A stretch of 51,770 bases of DNA, from NCBI GenBank assembly GCA_024226315.1, contig JAAELT010000011.1, positions 1 to 51,770 on the forward strand. The letters are read 5' to 3'. Below, one piece after another: positions 11,676-19,625 of this stretch. Positions within the stretch are counted from its first letter, which is position 1. Every line of letters starts with the position of its first letter. The stretch comes from a bacterium (GTDB lineage: Bacteria > Acidobacteriota > Thermoanaerobaculia > Multivoradales > J023). The notes under the pieces were generated by a model. The model was not told where the DNA came from. It was given only the letters and a program-made list of their open reading frames with translations, and made no database searches. A program made the position numbers and the translations under genes.

Positions 11676-12938
11676 ATGCCGAAGAACCGCGTGAAACCCT
11701 GCCTTGGCACGATCTGTTTGATCGCCGCGGCGCTGCTCGCCGGCTGCGAGAATTCGGGGCCCGCGACCGATACCGCGGCCGTCCGCGCCGCGCCGGCGGA
11801 GACCATCGAGGCGCGTGCCGAGCGGCTCGCTCGCGAGATCCTGATCGCCGACGGTCACGTCGACATCCCCTACCGGTTGTACGAGGACATGGAGGACATC
11901 TCGGTGCGCACCGAGAAGGGCGACTTCGACTATCCGCGCGCCAAGGCCGGAGGGCTCGACGCGCCGTTCATGTCGATCTACGTGCCGGCGGACCTCGAGG
12001 ACGATGGCGCCAGAGAGCGTGCCGACGAGCTGATCGACATGGTGGAGAAGTTCGAGGCCGACTGGCCGGACAAGTTCGCCGTGGCAACCTCTCCGGCCGA
12101 GGTCGAGGCGGCCTTCGCGGCGGGCAAGATCGCCCTGCCCATGGGCATGGAGAACGGCGCGCCGATCGAGGGTGACTTGGGCAACCTGCGGCACTTCGCC
12201 GAGCGCGGCATCCGCTACATCACGCTCACCCACTCGAAGAACAACCACATCTGCGACTCCTCCTACGAGACGGAGAAGAAATGGCAGGGGCTCTCTCCCT
12301 TCGGCCGCGAGGTGGTGGCGGAGATGAATCGTCTCGGGGTGATGGTCGACATCTCCCACGTCTCGGACGACACCTTCTACCAGGTCATGGAGCTCTCCCA
12401 GGCGCCCGCGATCGCCTCACATTCCTCGTGCCGCAAGTTCACGCCGGGATTCGAGCGCAACATGGACGACGACATGATCCGCAAGCTGGCGGAAAACGGT
12501 GGCGTCATCATGATCAACTACGGTTCGGCGTTTCTGACCGAGTCGGCCAACGCCCAGTCGTTCGCCCGCTGGGCGGCGGTGCGGCAGTTCGCCGAGGAGA
12601 ACGGTCTCGACCCGGACGACGAGCGGGTGCAGGCGTTCAACGACGAGCACCGCGCCAAAGAGCCGACCATCTATGCCGATCTCGCCGACGTCGTGGCCCA
12701 CATCGATCACGTCGTCCAACTGGTCGGCGTCGATCACGTCGGCCTGGGCTCAGACTTCGACGGCGTCGGCGACTCCCTGCCCACCGGCCTCAAGGACGCT
12801 TCGCAGATCCCCAACCTGCTGCGCGCCCTGCTCGAGAAAGGCTACTCCGAGGACGATCTGCGCAAGATCGGAAGCGGCAACCTGATGCGGGTCTGGCGCC
12901 AGGTCGACGAGGTCGCGGCCCGGCTCCAGGCAGGCTAG
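11676..12938 (+). CDS. M19 membrane dipeptidase, predicted lipoprotein
   Basis: A 420-aa zinc dipeptidase of the renal dipeptidase (M19) family. The N-terminus is a lipoprotein signal: basic MPKNRVKPC, a hydrophobic stretch and lipobox LAGC with Cys24. Metal-site motifs follow the family order: DGHVD (HxD), GMENG (bridging Glu), DISHVSD, ASHSSCR and GSDFDGV. The C-terminus KIGSGNLMRVW is also typical. It would be anchored to a membrane facing the periplasm and cleave dipeptides. ATG 11676 has AGGAGG 8 nt upstream; TTG 11673 is an alternative. A possible -10 TACACT lies at 11649-11654. Confidence 0.92.
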   Translation: MPKNRVKPCLGTICLIAAALLAGCENSGPATDTAAVRAAPAETIEARAERLAREILIADGHVDIPYRLYEDMEDISVRTEKGDFDYPRAKAGGLDAPFMSIYVPADLEDDGARERADELIDMVEKFEADWPDKFAVATSPAEVEAAFAAGKIALPMGMENGAPIEGDLGNLRHFAERGIRYITLTHSKNNHICDSSYETEKKWQGLSPFGREVVAEMNRLGVMVDISHVSDDTFYQVMELSQAPAIASHSSCRKFTPGFERNMDDDMIRKLAENGGVIMINYGSAFLTESANAQSFARWAAVRQFAEENGLDPDDERVQAFNDEHRAKEPTIYADLADVVAHIDHVVQLVGVDHVGLGSDFDGVGDSLPTGLKDASQIPNLLRALLEKGYSEDDLRKIGSGNLMRVWRQVDEVAARLQAG

Positions 12939-13075
12939 ACAACGGCGTCGCCCGGCCCCCTGCAGGCGGCGCTGCGCTGAACTCGCGCTTTTTCGAGATC
13001 ATGTCCCGCCTATGGCGTCGGCGCTCAAACACGCCTCCGCGCCGTCCTCGGGGTCCGGGCGCCACCTCGACGGGC

Positions 13076-14149
13076 TCAGGCGTCGACGGGCGCCCGGTGC
13101 TCGGCGAGGATGCGCTGGGTCCGGCGGCGGGCGGCGACGAAGGGCGAGATGTCGGCCTCGGCCGCTTCGCGCAGGATCTCGGCGACTGCCGTGCCGACAC
13201 GGTCGACCTCGCGCATCAGGCTCTCCTCGTCGCGGATGCCCTCGGCCATCAGGCTGAAGGACAGCGCGCCGCCCGAGTTGATGATGTAGTCGGGTACATA
13301 GAGGATGCCGCGCTGGTGCAGCCGTTCGGCGTCTTCGGCCTCGAGCAGTTGGTTGTTGGCGGAACCTGCCACCGCTTTGCAGGCCAGAGTCGGGATCGTC
13401 CGTGGATTGAGCGTCGCGCCGACGGCGCAAGGAGCGTAGACGTCGCAAGGCGTCGAGTAGACGTCCGCTGGCGCCACCGACTCACAGCCCAGCTCTTGCT
13501 TCAGCACCTCGACCCGCCGGTCGTCGAGGTCGCTCAGCAGTACTCTGGCACCGCCGCGGGCCAGGGAGCGCGCCAGAGGCAGACCGACGCCGCCGAGACC
13601 CTGCACCAGCACCTCGCGCCCATCGAGTGCCTCGCTGCCGAAGGACTGGGCGAGCGCTGCCTGCAGACCGCGCAGCACGCCGTGAGCAGTGTAGGGCCCG
13701 GGATCGGTGGACGTTCTCGATCCATAGTCGATCCCCAGAACATGGTGGCAGGCCTCGGCGATCGTCGACATGTCCCCGGCGCTGGTGCCGAGGTCCGCGC
13801 CGGTACAGAAGGCGCCGCGCAGCGACTCGATGAGCGCGCCGTAGCGCAGCAGCAGCCCGCGGCGCTGCTCACCCTCGAGCGGTTGCTTGATCGCCAGCAC
13901 CGCCTTGCCGCCACCGAACTTCAGCCCCAGTCCCGCCCACTTGAAGGTCATGCCCTCGGCCAGGCGCATGGCGTCGCGCAACCCGTCGGCGAGCGCCGGA
14001 TAGACCTTCATGCGGGTGCCGCCGGCGGGCGGGCCGAGGGTGTCGTCGTGGAGTGCGATGAAGATCCAGGTACCGGTCGGCCGATCGAAGCGCGTGACGA
14101 CACCGTTGCCGTCCCAGGCTTCGATCAGGGAAAGGAGATCTCGGTCCAT
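13076..14149 (-). CDS. Leucine/phenylalanine/valine-type amino acid dehydrogenase
   Basis: A 357-aa NAD-dependent amino acid dehydrogenase (Glu/Leu/Phe/Val family) that reversibly deaminates branched-chain or aromatic amino acids to 2-oxo acids. The two essential lysines are present, K70 (MTFKWAG) and K82 (GGGKAVL), with the 12-residue spacing of leucine dehydrogenases, as is the Rossmann motif VQGLGGVGLPLA. The length matches leucine dehydrogenase and is shorter than glutamate dehydrogenase. It starts 13 nt after the stop of the kinase-TPR gene on the same strand and is probably co-transcribed with it, an unusual pairing. Substrate choice among Leu, Val and Phe cannot be settled. The 137-nt gap 12939-13075 shows nothing clear. 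Confidence 0.88.
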   Translation of the reverse strand: MDRDLLSLIEAWDGNGVVTRFDRPTGTWIFIALHDDTLGPPAGGTRMKVYPALADGLRDAMRLAEGMTFKWAGLGLKFGGGKAVLAIKQPLEGEQRRGLLLRYGALIESLRGAFCTGADLGTSAGDMSTIAEACHHVLGIDYGSRTSTDPGPYTAHGVLRGLQAALAQSFGSEALDGREVLVQGLGGVGLPLARSLARGGARVLLSDLDDRRVEVLKQELGCESVAPADVYSTPCDVYAPCAVGATLNPRTIPTLACKAVAGSANNQLLEAEDAERLHQRGILYVPDYIINSGGALSFSLMAEGIRDEESLMREVDRVGTAVAEILREAAEADISPFVAARRRTQRILAEHRAPVDA

Positions 14150-14162
14150 GGCGGCGATGATA

Positions 14163-16235
14163 TCACCGCCCGTCAAGCAGGCCGGCGCGTCGCAGACTCT
14201 CGGCCCGGCGCGCGGCCCCCTCGCGGCCGTCCGCGGCGAGAGCCACGAGTCCCTCGACCGCGCGCTCGGCGGTCAGCGCAGGGTTGACGCGCTGGATCTC
14301 CGCCACTGCCGCGTGGGCCTGATCGAAACGCCCAGCGCGCTCGTGGAGAAGGGCGAGGGCGGCGCGCGGCGGCACCAGCTCGGGGCGAGCGGCGCATACC
14401 CGCTCCAGCAGCTCGATCGCCCGGCGTCGCCGACCGAGTCTCATCTCGACCAGCGCCAGGGCCGTGAGCGCCGCCGCCGGATCGCGCGGGCTCCGTCGCA
14501 GCGCCTCGCCCAGCGCCCGCGTGCTCTCGATGATCCGACCGTCGGCGGCCAGTGCGATGCCGCGCAGCTCATGACCGGTCGGGTCGGCGGAGTCGAGCTC
14601 CAGGGCCGTTTCGGCGTGCTCGATCGCCTTGTGCCACCGGCCGCGCGCGATGGCGCCCGAGGCCAGCTCGAGGTGCACGCGGGGCTCCAGCGGATCGAGC
14701 AGGTAGGCGCGATCGACCAATTCGGCATGGCGGTCGAGGACCGCGGGACCGACGTTCCAGCCCGCGCGAATCTCCATGCCCCAGGTCGCGGCCAGCCAGG
14801 CGTGGCCGGCGGCAAAGCCGGGCTCGAGATCGACCGCGCGCTGGAAGCTCCGCCGCGCCTCGGCATTGCTCATGCGGGTGTGACGGCTGAAGTGACGCAG
14901 ACCCTCTCGAACGGCGGCGGCCGCCGCGGGATCGCCGACCGGCCGGCGCGGCTGCCACGCCGTCCCCGCCTCGACGCCGCGGACTTCGAGCACACGGAGA
15001 GCTTCGGCCGGCGGTTCGAGCGCGCCGGTGAGGGCGATTCCCATGCCGAGGGCGCGAGGCCAGGTGACCGCGGTCCAGAAGCCGCCGAGGGCGACCAGTC
15101 CGGCAGCCGCCAGACCGACCACCCGCGGGATCGGCCGTCGTTTCCGCGGCTCACGCCGTGGTCGGTGCTCGACCGTCTCCTGTTCGCCTGAGCTCTGCCA
15201 CTGAGTCGCCTCGTCGGTGAGCAATGGCGTCTCGACGTCCGCCAGCGTCTCGTCGCTGGTGTCGTCACGATCGACGGACAGGGGAGTCGCTCCCAGCACG
15301 CGGTCGAGCGACCGCTCGACCTCCTGGGCGGTGCGTGGCCGCAGATTCGGATCCTTCTCCAGCATCTGATCGATGAGCTCGGACAGCGGCGCCGGAACAT
15401 CGGGATTGCGCTCAACCGCCGAGAGCTGGCGCTCGCCGAGGATCAGGCGCATGGCCTCGAGATCGTTCGAGTGGGCGAACGGCGAGCAGCCGCACACCAT
15501 CTCGTAGAGCAGGATGCCGAACGAGAAGAGGTCGGAGCGCGGGTCCAGGGTTTCGCCCCGCACCTGCTCTGGAGACATGGCGCGGAACGTCCCCAGGATG
15601 CTCTGGGCACCGGTCAGCGTGTCGCTATGGGTCACCCGCCTCGCCAGGCCGAAGTCGACGATCTTGGCGTGCCCACCACGGGTGACCAGCACGTTCTCGG
15701 TCTTCAGATCGCGATGCACGATGTCCTTGCCGTGAGCCTCCGCCAGACCGGACGCGATCTCCCGTGCCAGGGCGACCGCTCGCTCCGGCGAGAGGGGGCC
15801 CTCGCGCAGGACACTACGCAGCGTGCGGCCGTCGACCAGCTCCATCACCAGCCAGTCCGCCCCGTACGCGGAGATGAAGTCATGGAGCTTGACGATCGCC
15901 GGGTGGTCGAGCCGCGCCACGGTCCGCGCTTCGCGTTGAAAACGCTGGCGCGCCTGCTTGCCCGAGTCTTCCGGCGGACCGCCGGGACGCACCCCTTCGG
16001 CGAGCTCGGAGCGCAGCCGCTTGATCGCCACCAGCCGGTCGTCGCGCGTGTCCCGGGCGCGGAAGACCTCGCTCATGCCGCCGGTGCCCAGAGTTCCCAG
16101 CAGCTCGTAGGGGCCGACGGATGGCAGTACCACCGAGTCGGGCCGTATCGCCGGCTCGGGTCGTGTTACTAGATCAGACTGTGGTACCAGGTCAGACCGT
16201 GTCGCTGGGTCAGACCGTTCGGCAGGACTTGCCAC
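14163..16235 (-). CDS. Membrane-bound serine/threonine kinase with extracytoplasmic TPR domain
   Basis: A 690-aa protein. The kinase domain (about 43-315) has GTGGMSEV, the ATP lysine in VAIK (K72), HRDLKTEN (174-181), DFG (194-196) and GTFRAMSPEQ. It is a canonical RD kinase. A transmembrane helix follows at about 371-391 after a basic RKRRPIPR stretch, then about 290 residues of TPR repeats on the far side of the membrane. GTG 16235 is chosen because GGAGG lies 6 nt before it; the frame extends upstream but runs into nth. Residues 8-36 carry a hexapeptide-type repeat (SDPATR, SDLVPQ, SDLVTR, PEPAIR). Its operon partner is the dehydrogenase at 13076. Confidence 0.88.
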   Translation of the reverse strand: MASPAERSDPATRSDLVPQSDLVTRPEPAIRPDSVVLPSVGPYELLGTLGTGGMSEVFRARDTRDDRLVAIKRLRSELAEGVRPGGPPEDSGKQARQRFQREARTVARLDHPAIVKLHDFISAYGADWLVMELVDGRTLRSVLREGPLSPERAVALAREIASGLAEAHGKDIVHRDLKTENVLVTRGGHAKIVDFGLARRVTHSDTLTGAQSILGTFRAMSPEQVRGETLDPRSDLFSFGILLYEMVCGCSPFAHSNDLEAMRLILGERQLSAVERNPDVPAPLSELIDQMLEKDPNLRPRTAQEVERSLDRVLGATPLSVDRDDTSDETLADVETPLLTDEATQWQSSGEQETVEHRPRREPRKRRPIPRVVGLAAAGLVALGGFWTAVTWPRALGMGIALTGALEPPAEALRVLEVRGVEAGTAWQPRRPVGDPAAAAAVREGLRHFSRHTRMSNAEARRSFQRAVDLEPGFAAGHAWLAATWGMEIRAGWNVGPAVLDRHAELVDRAYLLDPLEPRVHLELASGAIARGRWHKAIEHAETALELDSADPTGHELRGIALAADGRIIESTRALGEALRRSPRDPAAALTALALVEMRLGRRRRAIELLERVCAARPELVPPRAALALLHERAGRFDQAHAAVAEIQRVNPALTAERAVEGLVALAADGREGAARRAESLRRAGLLDGR

Positions 16236-16320
16236 CGATTCCCTCCGTCGATTGAACCCCCGCCAAGACCCTACCATGAGCCGGGGGCCCGCGGCGGCGA
16301 GGATGGACCGCCCCGGCATG

Positions 16321-16326
16321 TACAAT
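16321..16326 (+). promoter_or_regulatory. Candidate -10 box of nth
   Basis: TACAAT lies 8 nt upstream of the nth ATG, so transcription would begin at or next to the start codon and the mRNA would be nearly leaderless. No good -35 is visible 17 nt upstream. AGGA also sits 2 nt before the ATG, too close for an efficient ribosome site. Confidence 0.35.
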
Positions 16327-16334
16327 CCAGGACC

Positions 16335-17015
16335 ATGAGTGCCGCCTCCAGAGACCTCGGCAAACCGAAGATGCTGTCCGGGAAAGACGTCGGCCGGCTG
16401 ATCGACGGTCTGCACGATGCGTATCCCGATGCCGGCTGCGAGCTGCGCCACGACAACCCGCTCGAGCTGCTGGTCGCCACTATCCTGTCGGCGCAGTCCA
16501 CCGACGAGCGCATCAACCTGATTACCGAGACGCTGTTCGAGAAGTACCGCACCGCGGCCGACTTCGCCTCGGCCGAGGTGGCGGTGTTCGAGCAGGACAT
16601 CCGCTCGAGCGGCTTCTACCGCGACAAGACCAAGCGGGTGCAGGGCATGGCCCGGCGCTTGGTGGAGGAGTATGGCGGCGAGGTGCCCGACACCATGGAA
16701 GATCTCCTCACCCTGCCCGGGGTGGCCCGCAAGACTGCCAACCTGGTGCTCGGCACCGCCTTCGGCAAGGCGGAGGGCGTGGTGGTGGACACCCACGTGC
16801 GGCGCCTTTCGCAGCGACTCGGCCTGTCGACGCGGAAGGACCCGAACAAGATCGAGCAGGACCTGATCGCGGCCCTGCCGCGTGAGGAGTGGATCTTCAT
16901 GGGCCACGCCCTGATCCTCCACGGCCGCCGTGTCTGCAAGGCCCGCAAGCCGCAATGCGACGAGTGCGCCCTGGCGGACGTGTGCCCGCGCAACGGCGTG
17001 GAGGTGGCGCAGTGA
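16335..17015 (+). CDS. nth: Endonuclease III (DNA glycosylase/AP lyase)
   Basis: A 226-aa base-excision repair enzyme that removes oxidised pyrimidines and cuts at AP sites. It has the helix-hairpin-helix LPGVARKTANLVLG with catalytic Lys133, the catalytic Asp152 in VVVDTHVRR, and the four [4Fe-4S] cysteines C201-x6-C208-x2-C211-x5-C217. Length and layout are normal for the family. The stop overlaps the GTG of the next gene (GTGA), implying coupled translation with a secreted lectin-like protein, which is odd for a repair gene. It is divergent from the kinase-TPR gene across 99 nt. Confidence 0.95.
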   Translation: MSAASRDLGKPKMLSGKDVGRLIDGLHDAYPDAGCELRHDNPLELLVATILSAQSTDERINLITETLFEKYRTAADFASAEVAVFEQDIRSSGFYRDKTKRVQGMARRLVEEYGGEVPDTMEDLLTLPGVARKTANLVLGTAFGKAEGVVVDTHVRRLSQRLGLSTRKDPNKIEQDLIAALPREEWIFMGHALILHGRRVCKARKPQCDECALADVCPRNGVEVAQ

Positions 17016-18205
17016 CTCCGTCCCGCTACTCTCAGCTCTGGGCCTGGGCCCTCACCTTGCTGATCGCCTCGGGCGCCGCCGGAGTCGAGCCGGGGACGGA
17101 GCTGTTCTCCGACGATTTCGAGTCGGACCTCTCGGGTTGGCTGCTCTCCAACCCGCAAGCGGTCACGATCATCGACTCCGGAGCGCCCGATCACGGCCAC
17201 GTGCTGCGGATGGCGGCGGCCGACGCGCGCATGACCGCCTTGATCCGCGGCTCGGAGCACTGGCGCGGCTACCGGATCGAGGGCGAGGTGCTGTTCCCGG
17301 ACAACGTCCACAACTACCTCGGCCTGATCTACAACTACACCGAGAGCGAACGACGGATCGACCTGGGCTCGATCTACATCAAGGGCAACGGCAGCTACAT
17401 CCGCGTCAACCCGCGCCGTGACTTCAATCCCGCCCGCATGCTCTACGAGGAGTACCGCACGCCCCTGACCGGAGACGACGCCATCGTCATCGGCCAGTGG
17501 CAGCGCTTCGCGGCGGAGGTGGTGGGGCCGGTGTGTCACTTCTACGTCGGTGACATGACGACCCCGAAGGTGACTTTCGACTACTACGAGCACGCCAGCG
17601 GCAAGGCCGGTTTCAAGCCGCGAGTGGTCGGCGGTCCGGTGTGGATCGACAACGTCCGCGCCGTGGCGATCGATGGCTTGAGCTACGGCGGCCCGATAAG
17701 ACCGCCGGGAATCGAGCACGAGCCGGGCAAGCTGCTGACCGACTGGCAGGTGCTCGGGCCTCTTTCCAGCGCGGTGCCGGCGGTGGAGAAGGCGACTGGC
17801 CCTGGAACGGACGGCGTCTTCCAGGACGGCGCCTGGCACCGCTGGCGCCGGTTCGCCACCGATCCGCGCGGCGCGGTGGTCACCGGCCGGTTGACCGAGT
17901 TCTACGGCGACCGCAACCTGGCCTATCTCCGGACCACGATCGAGGTGGCGGAAGGCGAGCAGGCGGAGCTGCAGATCAGCACTATTGACGACCTGGCCGG
18001 CTGGACGAACGGCGTCTTCCACGGTTACTGGACCCGTGACCGCTTCGCCTGGTACGACTTCCGCAAGGTCGAGCCCGGCGACGGCCTGCCGCTCGAACCC
18101 GGCACCCACCACCTCCTGCTCCGCGTCCGCGGTGGGCAATACGCCACCGGCGGCTTCTTCGCTCGTGTCGTGCGCGAAGCCAGGACGTCCTCAGAAACTC
18201 CTTAG
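17012..18205 (+). CDS. Secreted protein with LamG/DUF1080-like lectin fold
   Basis: A 397-aa exported protein. The GTG start overlaps the nth stop; the N-terminus (about 1-24) is a signal peptide with a hydrophobic LWAWALTLLIASGAAG core. Residues about 30-215 resemble a concanavalin-like (LamG/DUF1080) jelly roll: FSDDFESDLSGW, a central YLGLIYNYTESERRIDLGSIY and closing WIDNVRAVAIDG. A second beta-rich domain (about 230-395) includes TDWQVLGPLS, of the type found next to carbohydrate-active domains. The function is probably glycan or protein binding outside the cytoplasm. I see no catalytic motif. Confidence 0.7.
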   Translation: MTPSRYSQLWAWALTLLIASGAAGVEPGTELFSDDFESDLSGWLLSNPQAVTIIDSGAPDHGHVLRMAAADARMTALIRGSEHWRGYRIEGEVLFPDNVHNYLGLIYNYTESERRIDLGSIYIKGNGSYIRVNPRRDFNPARMLYEEYRTPLTGDDAIVIGQWQRFAAEVVGPVCHFYVGDMTTPKVTFDYYEHASGKAGFKPRVVGGPVWIDNVRAVAIDGLSYGGPIRPPGIEHEPGKLLTDWQVLGPLSSAVPAVEKATGPGTDGVFQDGAWHRWRRFATDPRGAVVTGRLTEFYGDRNLAYLRTTIEVAEGEQAELQISTIDDLAGWTNGVFHGYWTRDRFAWYDFRKVEPGDGLPLEPGTHHLLLRVRGGQYATGGFFARVVREARTSSETP

Positions 18206-18250
18206 GAAACTCGATCGTACCGGACGGTCGGGCGTCTCCAGTTCATCGAT

Positions 18251-19048
18251 ATGCGTGCCGCCTGGATCACGGACATCCATCTAAACTTCGTCGGCCACGC
18301 CGAGCGTCTGCGTTTCTCCGAGGAGATCAGCTCGCGGCAGCCGGACCTGGTGTTGCTCTCCGGCGACATTGGCGAGGCTCCGAGCCTGGTTCGCTATCTC
18401 GAGCGGATGGCGGGAGAGCTCCGATTGCCGTTCTACTTCGTCCTCGGCAACCACGATTACTATCGTGGTTCCGTTCCCCGTGTCCGGGAGCGCGTGCGTC
18501 GGTGCGTCGAGCAATCGCAGCACCTCCGCTGGTTGAACGACGAGGGCGTCGTGGCTCTGTCGGAGCGGACCGCACTCGTCGGCCACGATTCCTGGGCGGA
18601 CGGACGCCTGGGCGATTTCCGGGGCAGCACAGTGGAGCTCAACGACTTCTATCTCGTCGCCGAGCTACACTTGACTCACAAGGCCGATCGACTGCGCGCC
18701 ATGCAGGAGCTGGCGGAAGAGGCGGTGGAACATTTTTGCCGCGTCCTGTCGCGAGCCATCGAGAGCCACCGGGAGATCCTCCTGGTGACCCACGTGCCAC
18801 CCTTCCGCGAGGCGGCCTGGCATCAGGGGAGGATCTCGGCTCCGGACTGGCTGCCCTTCTTCTCGTGCCAGGCGGTCGGCGACGTCTTGAAGCCGATCAT
18901 GGAGCGGCACCCCGACCACGAGTTGACGGTGCTCTGTGGCCATACACACGGTGAAGGCGAGTGCCGGATCCTTCCGAACCTTCAGGTGCTCACCGGAGGC
19001 GCGACTTACGGCCGGCCCGCGGTTCAGCGGCTGCTGGAGATCCGGTAA
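18251..19048 (+). CDS. Calcineurin-like metallophosphoesterase
   Basis: A 265-aa cytoplasmic protein with all motifs of the metallophosphoesterase superfamily: TDIH (D8, H10), SGDIGE (D39), VLGNHDYY (N67, H68), VTHVPP and CGHTHG. These residues build a two-metal site for hydrolysing phosphomonoesters or diesters. The N-terminus begins directly with the first strand, supporting ATG 18251. It follows the lectin-like gene by 45 nt. The substrate cannot be told; nucleotides, nucleic acids or phospho-headgroups are all possible in this superfamily. Confidence 0.88.
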   Translation: MRAAWITDIHLNFVGHAERLRFSEEISSRQPDLVLLSGDIGEAPSLVRYLERMAGELRLPFYFVLGNHDYYRGSVPRVRERVRRCVEQSQHLRWLNDEGVVALSERTALVGHDSWADGRLGDFRGSTVELNDFYLVAELHLTHKADRLRAMQELAEEAVEHFCRVLSRAIESHREILLVTHVPPFREAAWHQGRISAPDWLPFFSCQAVGDVLKPIMERHPDHELTVLCGHTHGEGECRILPNLQVLTGGATYGRPAVQRLLEIR

Positions 19049-19104
19049 CGACGGCGTCGCGGATCAACCGACTCACTGGGTGGAATCCTGAGCAGGAGAG
19101 CAGG

Positions 19105-19410
19105 TTGAGCGACGAAGACTACGAGGTGCTTCGGATTTCGATCAGCTGGGGCCTGCTGTCGATCCTGGTCTTCCTGATCGTGATCACGCTCCAGATCTAT
19201 GGCTGGCGGACCCTGGGGATCAACATCGCCCAACTCGCGCTCTCGACCCTGGGGCTGTCGGTGCTCGGGCTCGCGCTCGGCCTGATTGGCCTCAAGTTCG
19301 GCCGCGGGCGGCGTGCCGCGAAGGTGGGAACGTTCCTCAACGGCGTGGTGCTGTTCTGCGTCTTCGTGCTCCTGCCGGTGAGCTTCTACGTCTCGCGTTT
19401 GCTGCGTTGA
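19105..19410 (+). CDS. Small membrane protein with three predicted TM helices
   Basis: A 101-aa protein beginning LSDEDYEVLRI, with hydrophobic segments at about 13-34, 41-66 and 74-98; a basic GRGRRAAK loop precedes the third. TTG 19105 is chosen because AGGAG lies 6 nt upstream; the frame is open back to the preceding stop codon, so a longer N-terminus cannot be excluded. It follows the phosphoesterase gene by about 56 nt. It has the general form of small DUF4190-like membrane proteins, but I cannot assign a family. Confidence 0.65.
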   Translation: MSDEDYEVLRISISWGLLSILVFLIVITLQIYGWRTLGINIAQLALSTLGLSVLGLALGLIGLKFGRGRRAAKVGTFLNGVVLFCVFVLLPVSFYVSRLLR

Positions 19411-19415
19411 AAAGC

Positions 19416-19437
19416 GACCCGCCCCTTCGGGTGGGTC
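19416..19437 (+). terminator. Hairpin after the small membrane protein gene
   Basis: GACCCGCCC (19416-19424) pairs with GGGTGGGTC (19429-19437), one G-T wobble, around a CTTC loop, starting 6 nt after the stop codon. No T-tract follows. It separates the upstream genes from the riboswitch leader. A possible -10 TAGACT for that leader is at 19481-19486. Confidence 0.45.
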
Positions 19438-19498
19438 GTGACCACCCCGGCGGGTGATGCCGAATCCGGCGGTCCCGGCCTAGACTGGTAAGGCCTGG

Positions 19499-19571
19499 AA
19501 AAGGGCCAACCCGGTGGGAGCCGGGGGCGCAAAGCTCCGGGTCTCGGATCTTCGAGATGGCCGAGCTGCCG
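19499..19571 (+). ncRNA. GEMM-I class (cyclic di-GMP-I) riboswitch aptamer
   Basis: The leader contains the hallmarks of the GEMM-I aptamer: an AAAGGGCCAAC entry, a stem CCCGGT/GCCGGG capped by a GGGA (GNRA) tetraloop, the highly conserved GGCGCAAAGC joining segment, a second helix with a TCTCG/CGAGA hairpin, and the closing GCCGAGCTGCC, matching the family's usual GCCGGGTTGCC-type ending. This family senses cyclic di-GMP, and some variants prefer cyclic GMP-AMP; the base read here does not settle which. It lies 55 nt before the ATG of the 1400-aa secreted protein. The 3' end of the aptamer is shared with an intrinsic terminator, so ligand binding should change read-through. Confidence 0.88.
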
Positions 19572-19597
19572 CAAGGCGAGCTCGGCTTTTGCATTTT
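19560..19597 (+). terminator. Riboswitch-linked intrinsic terminator
   Basis: GCCGAGCT (19560-19567) pairs perfectly with AGCTCGGC (19579-19586), extended inward by GCC/GGC over a GCAA tetraloop with one bulged base, then TTTTGCATTTT. The 5' arm is the last conserved strand of the GEMM aptamer, so aptamer and terminator are mutually exclusive. That predicts ligand binding favours read-through (an ON switch), as inference from the geometry. Confidence 0.85.
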
Positions 19598-19625
19598 ATG
19601 GACTTCATTTCTCAAGGGGGGAATC

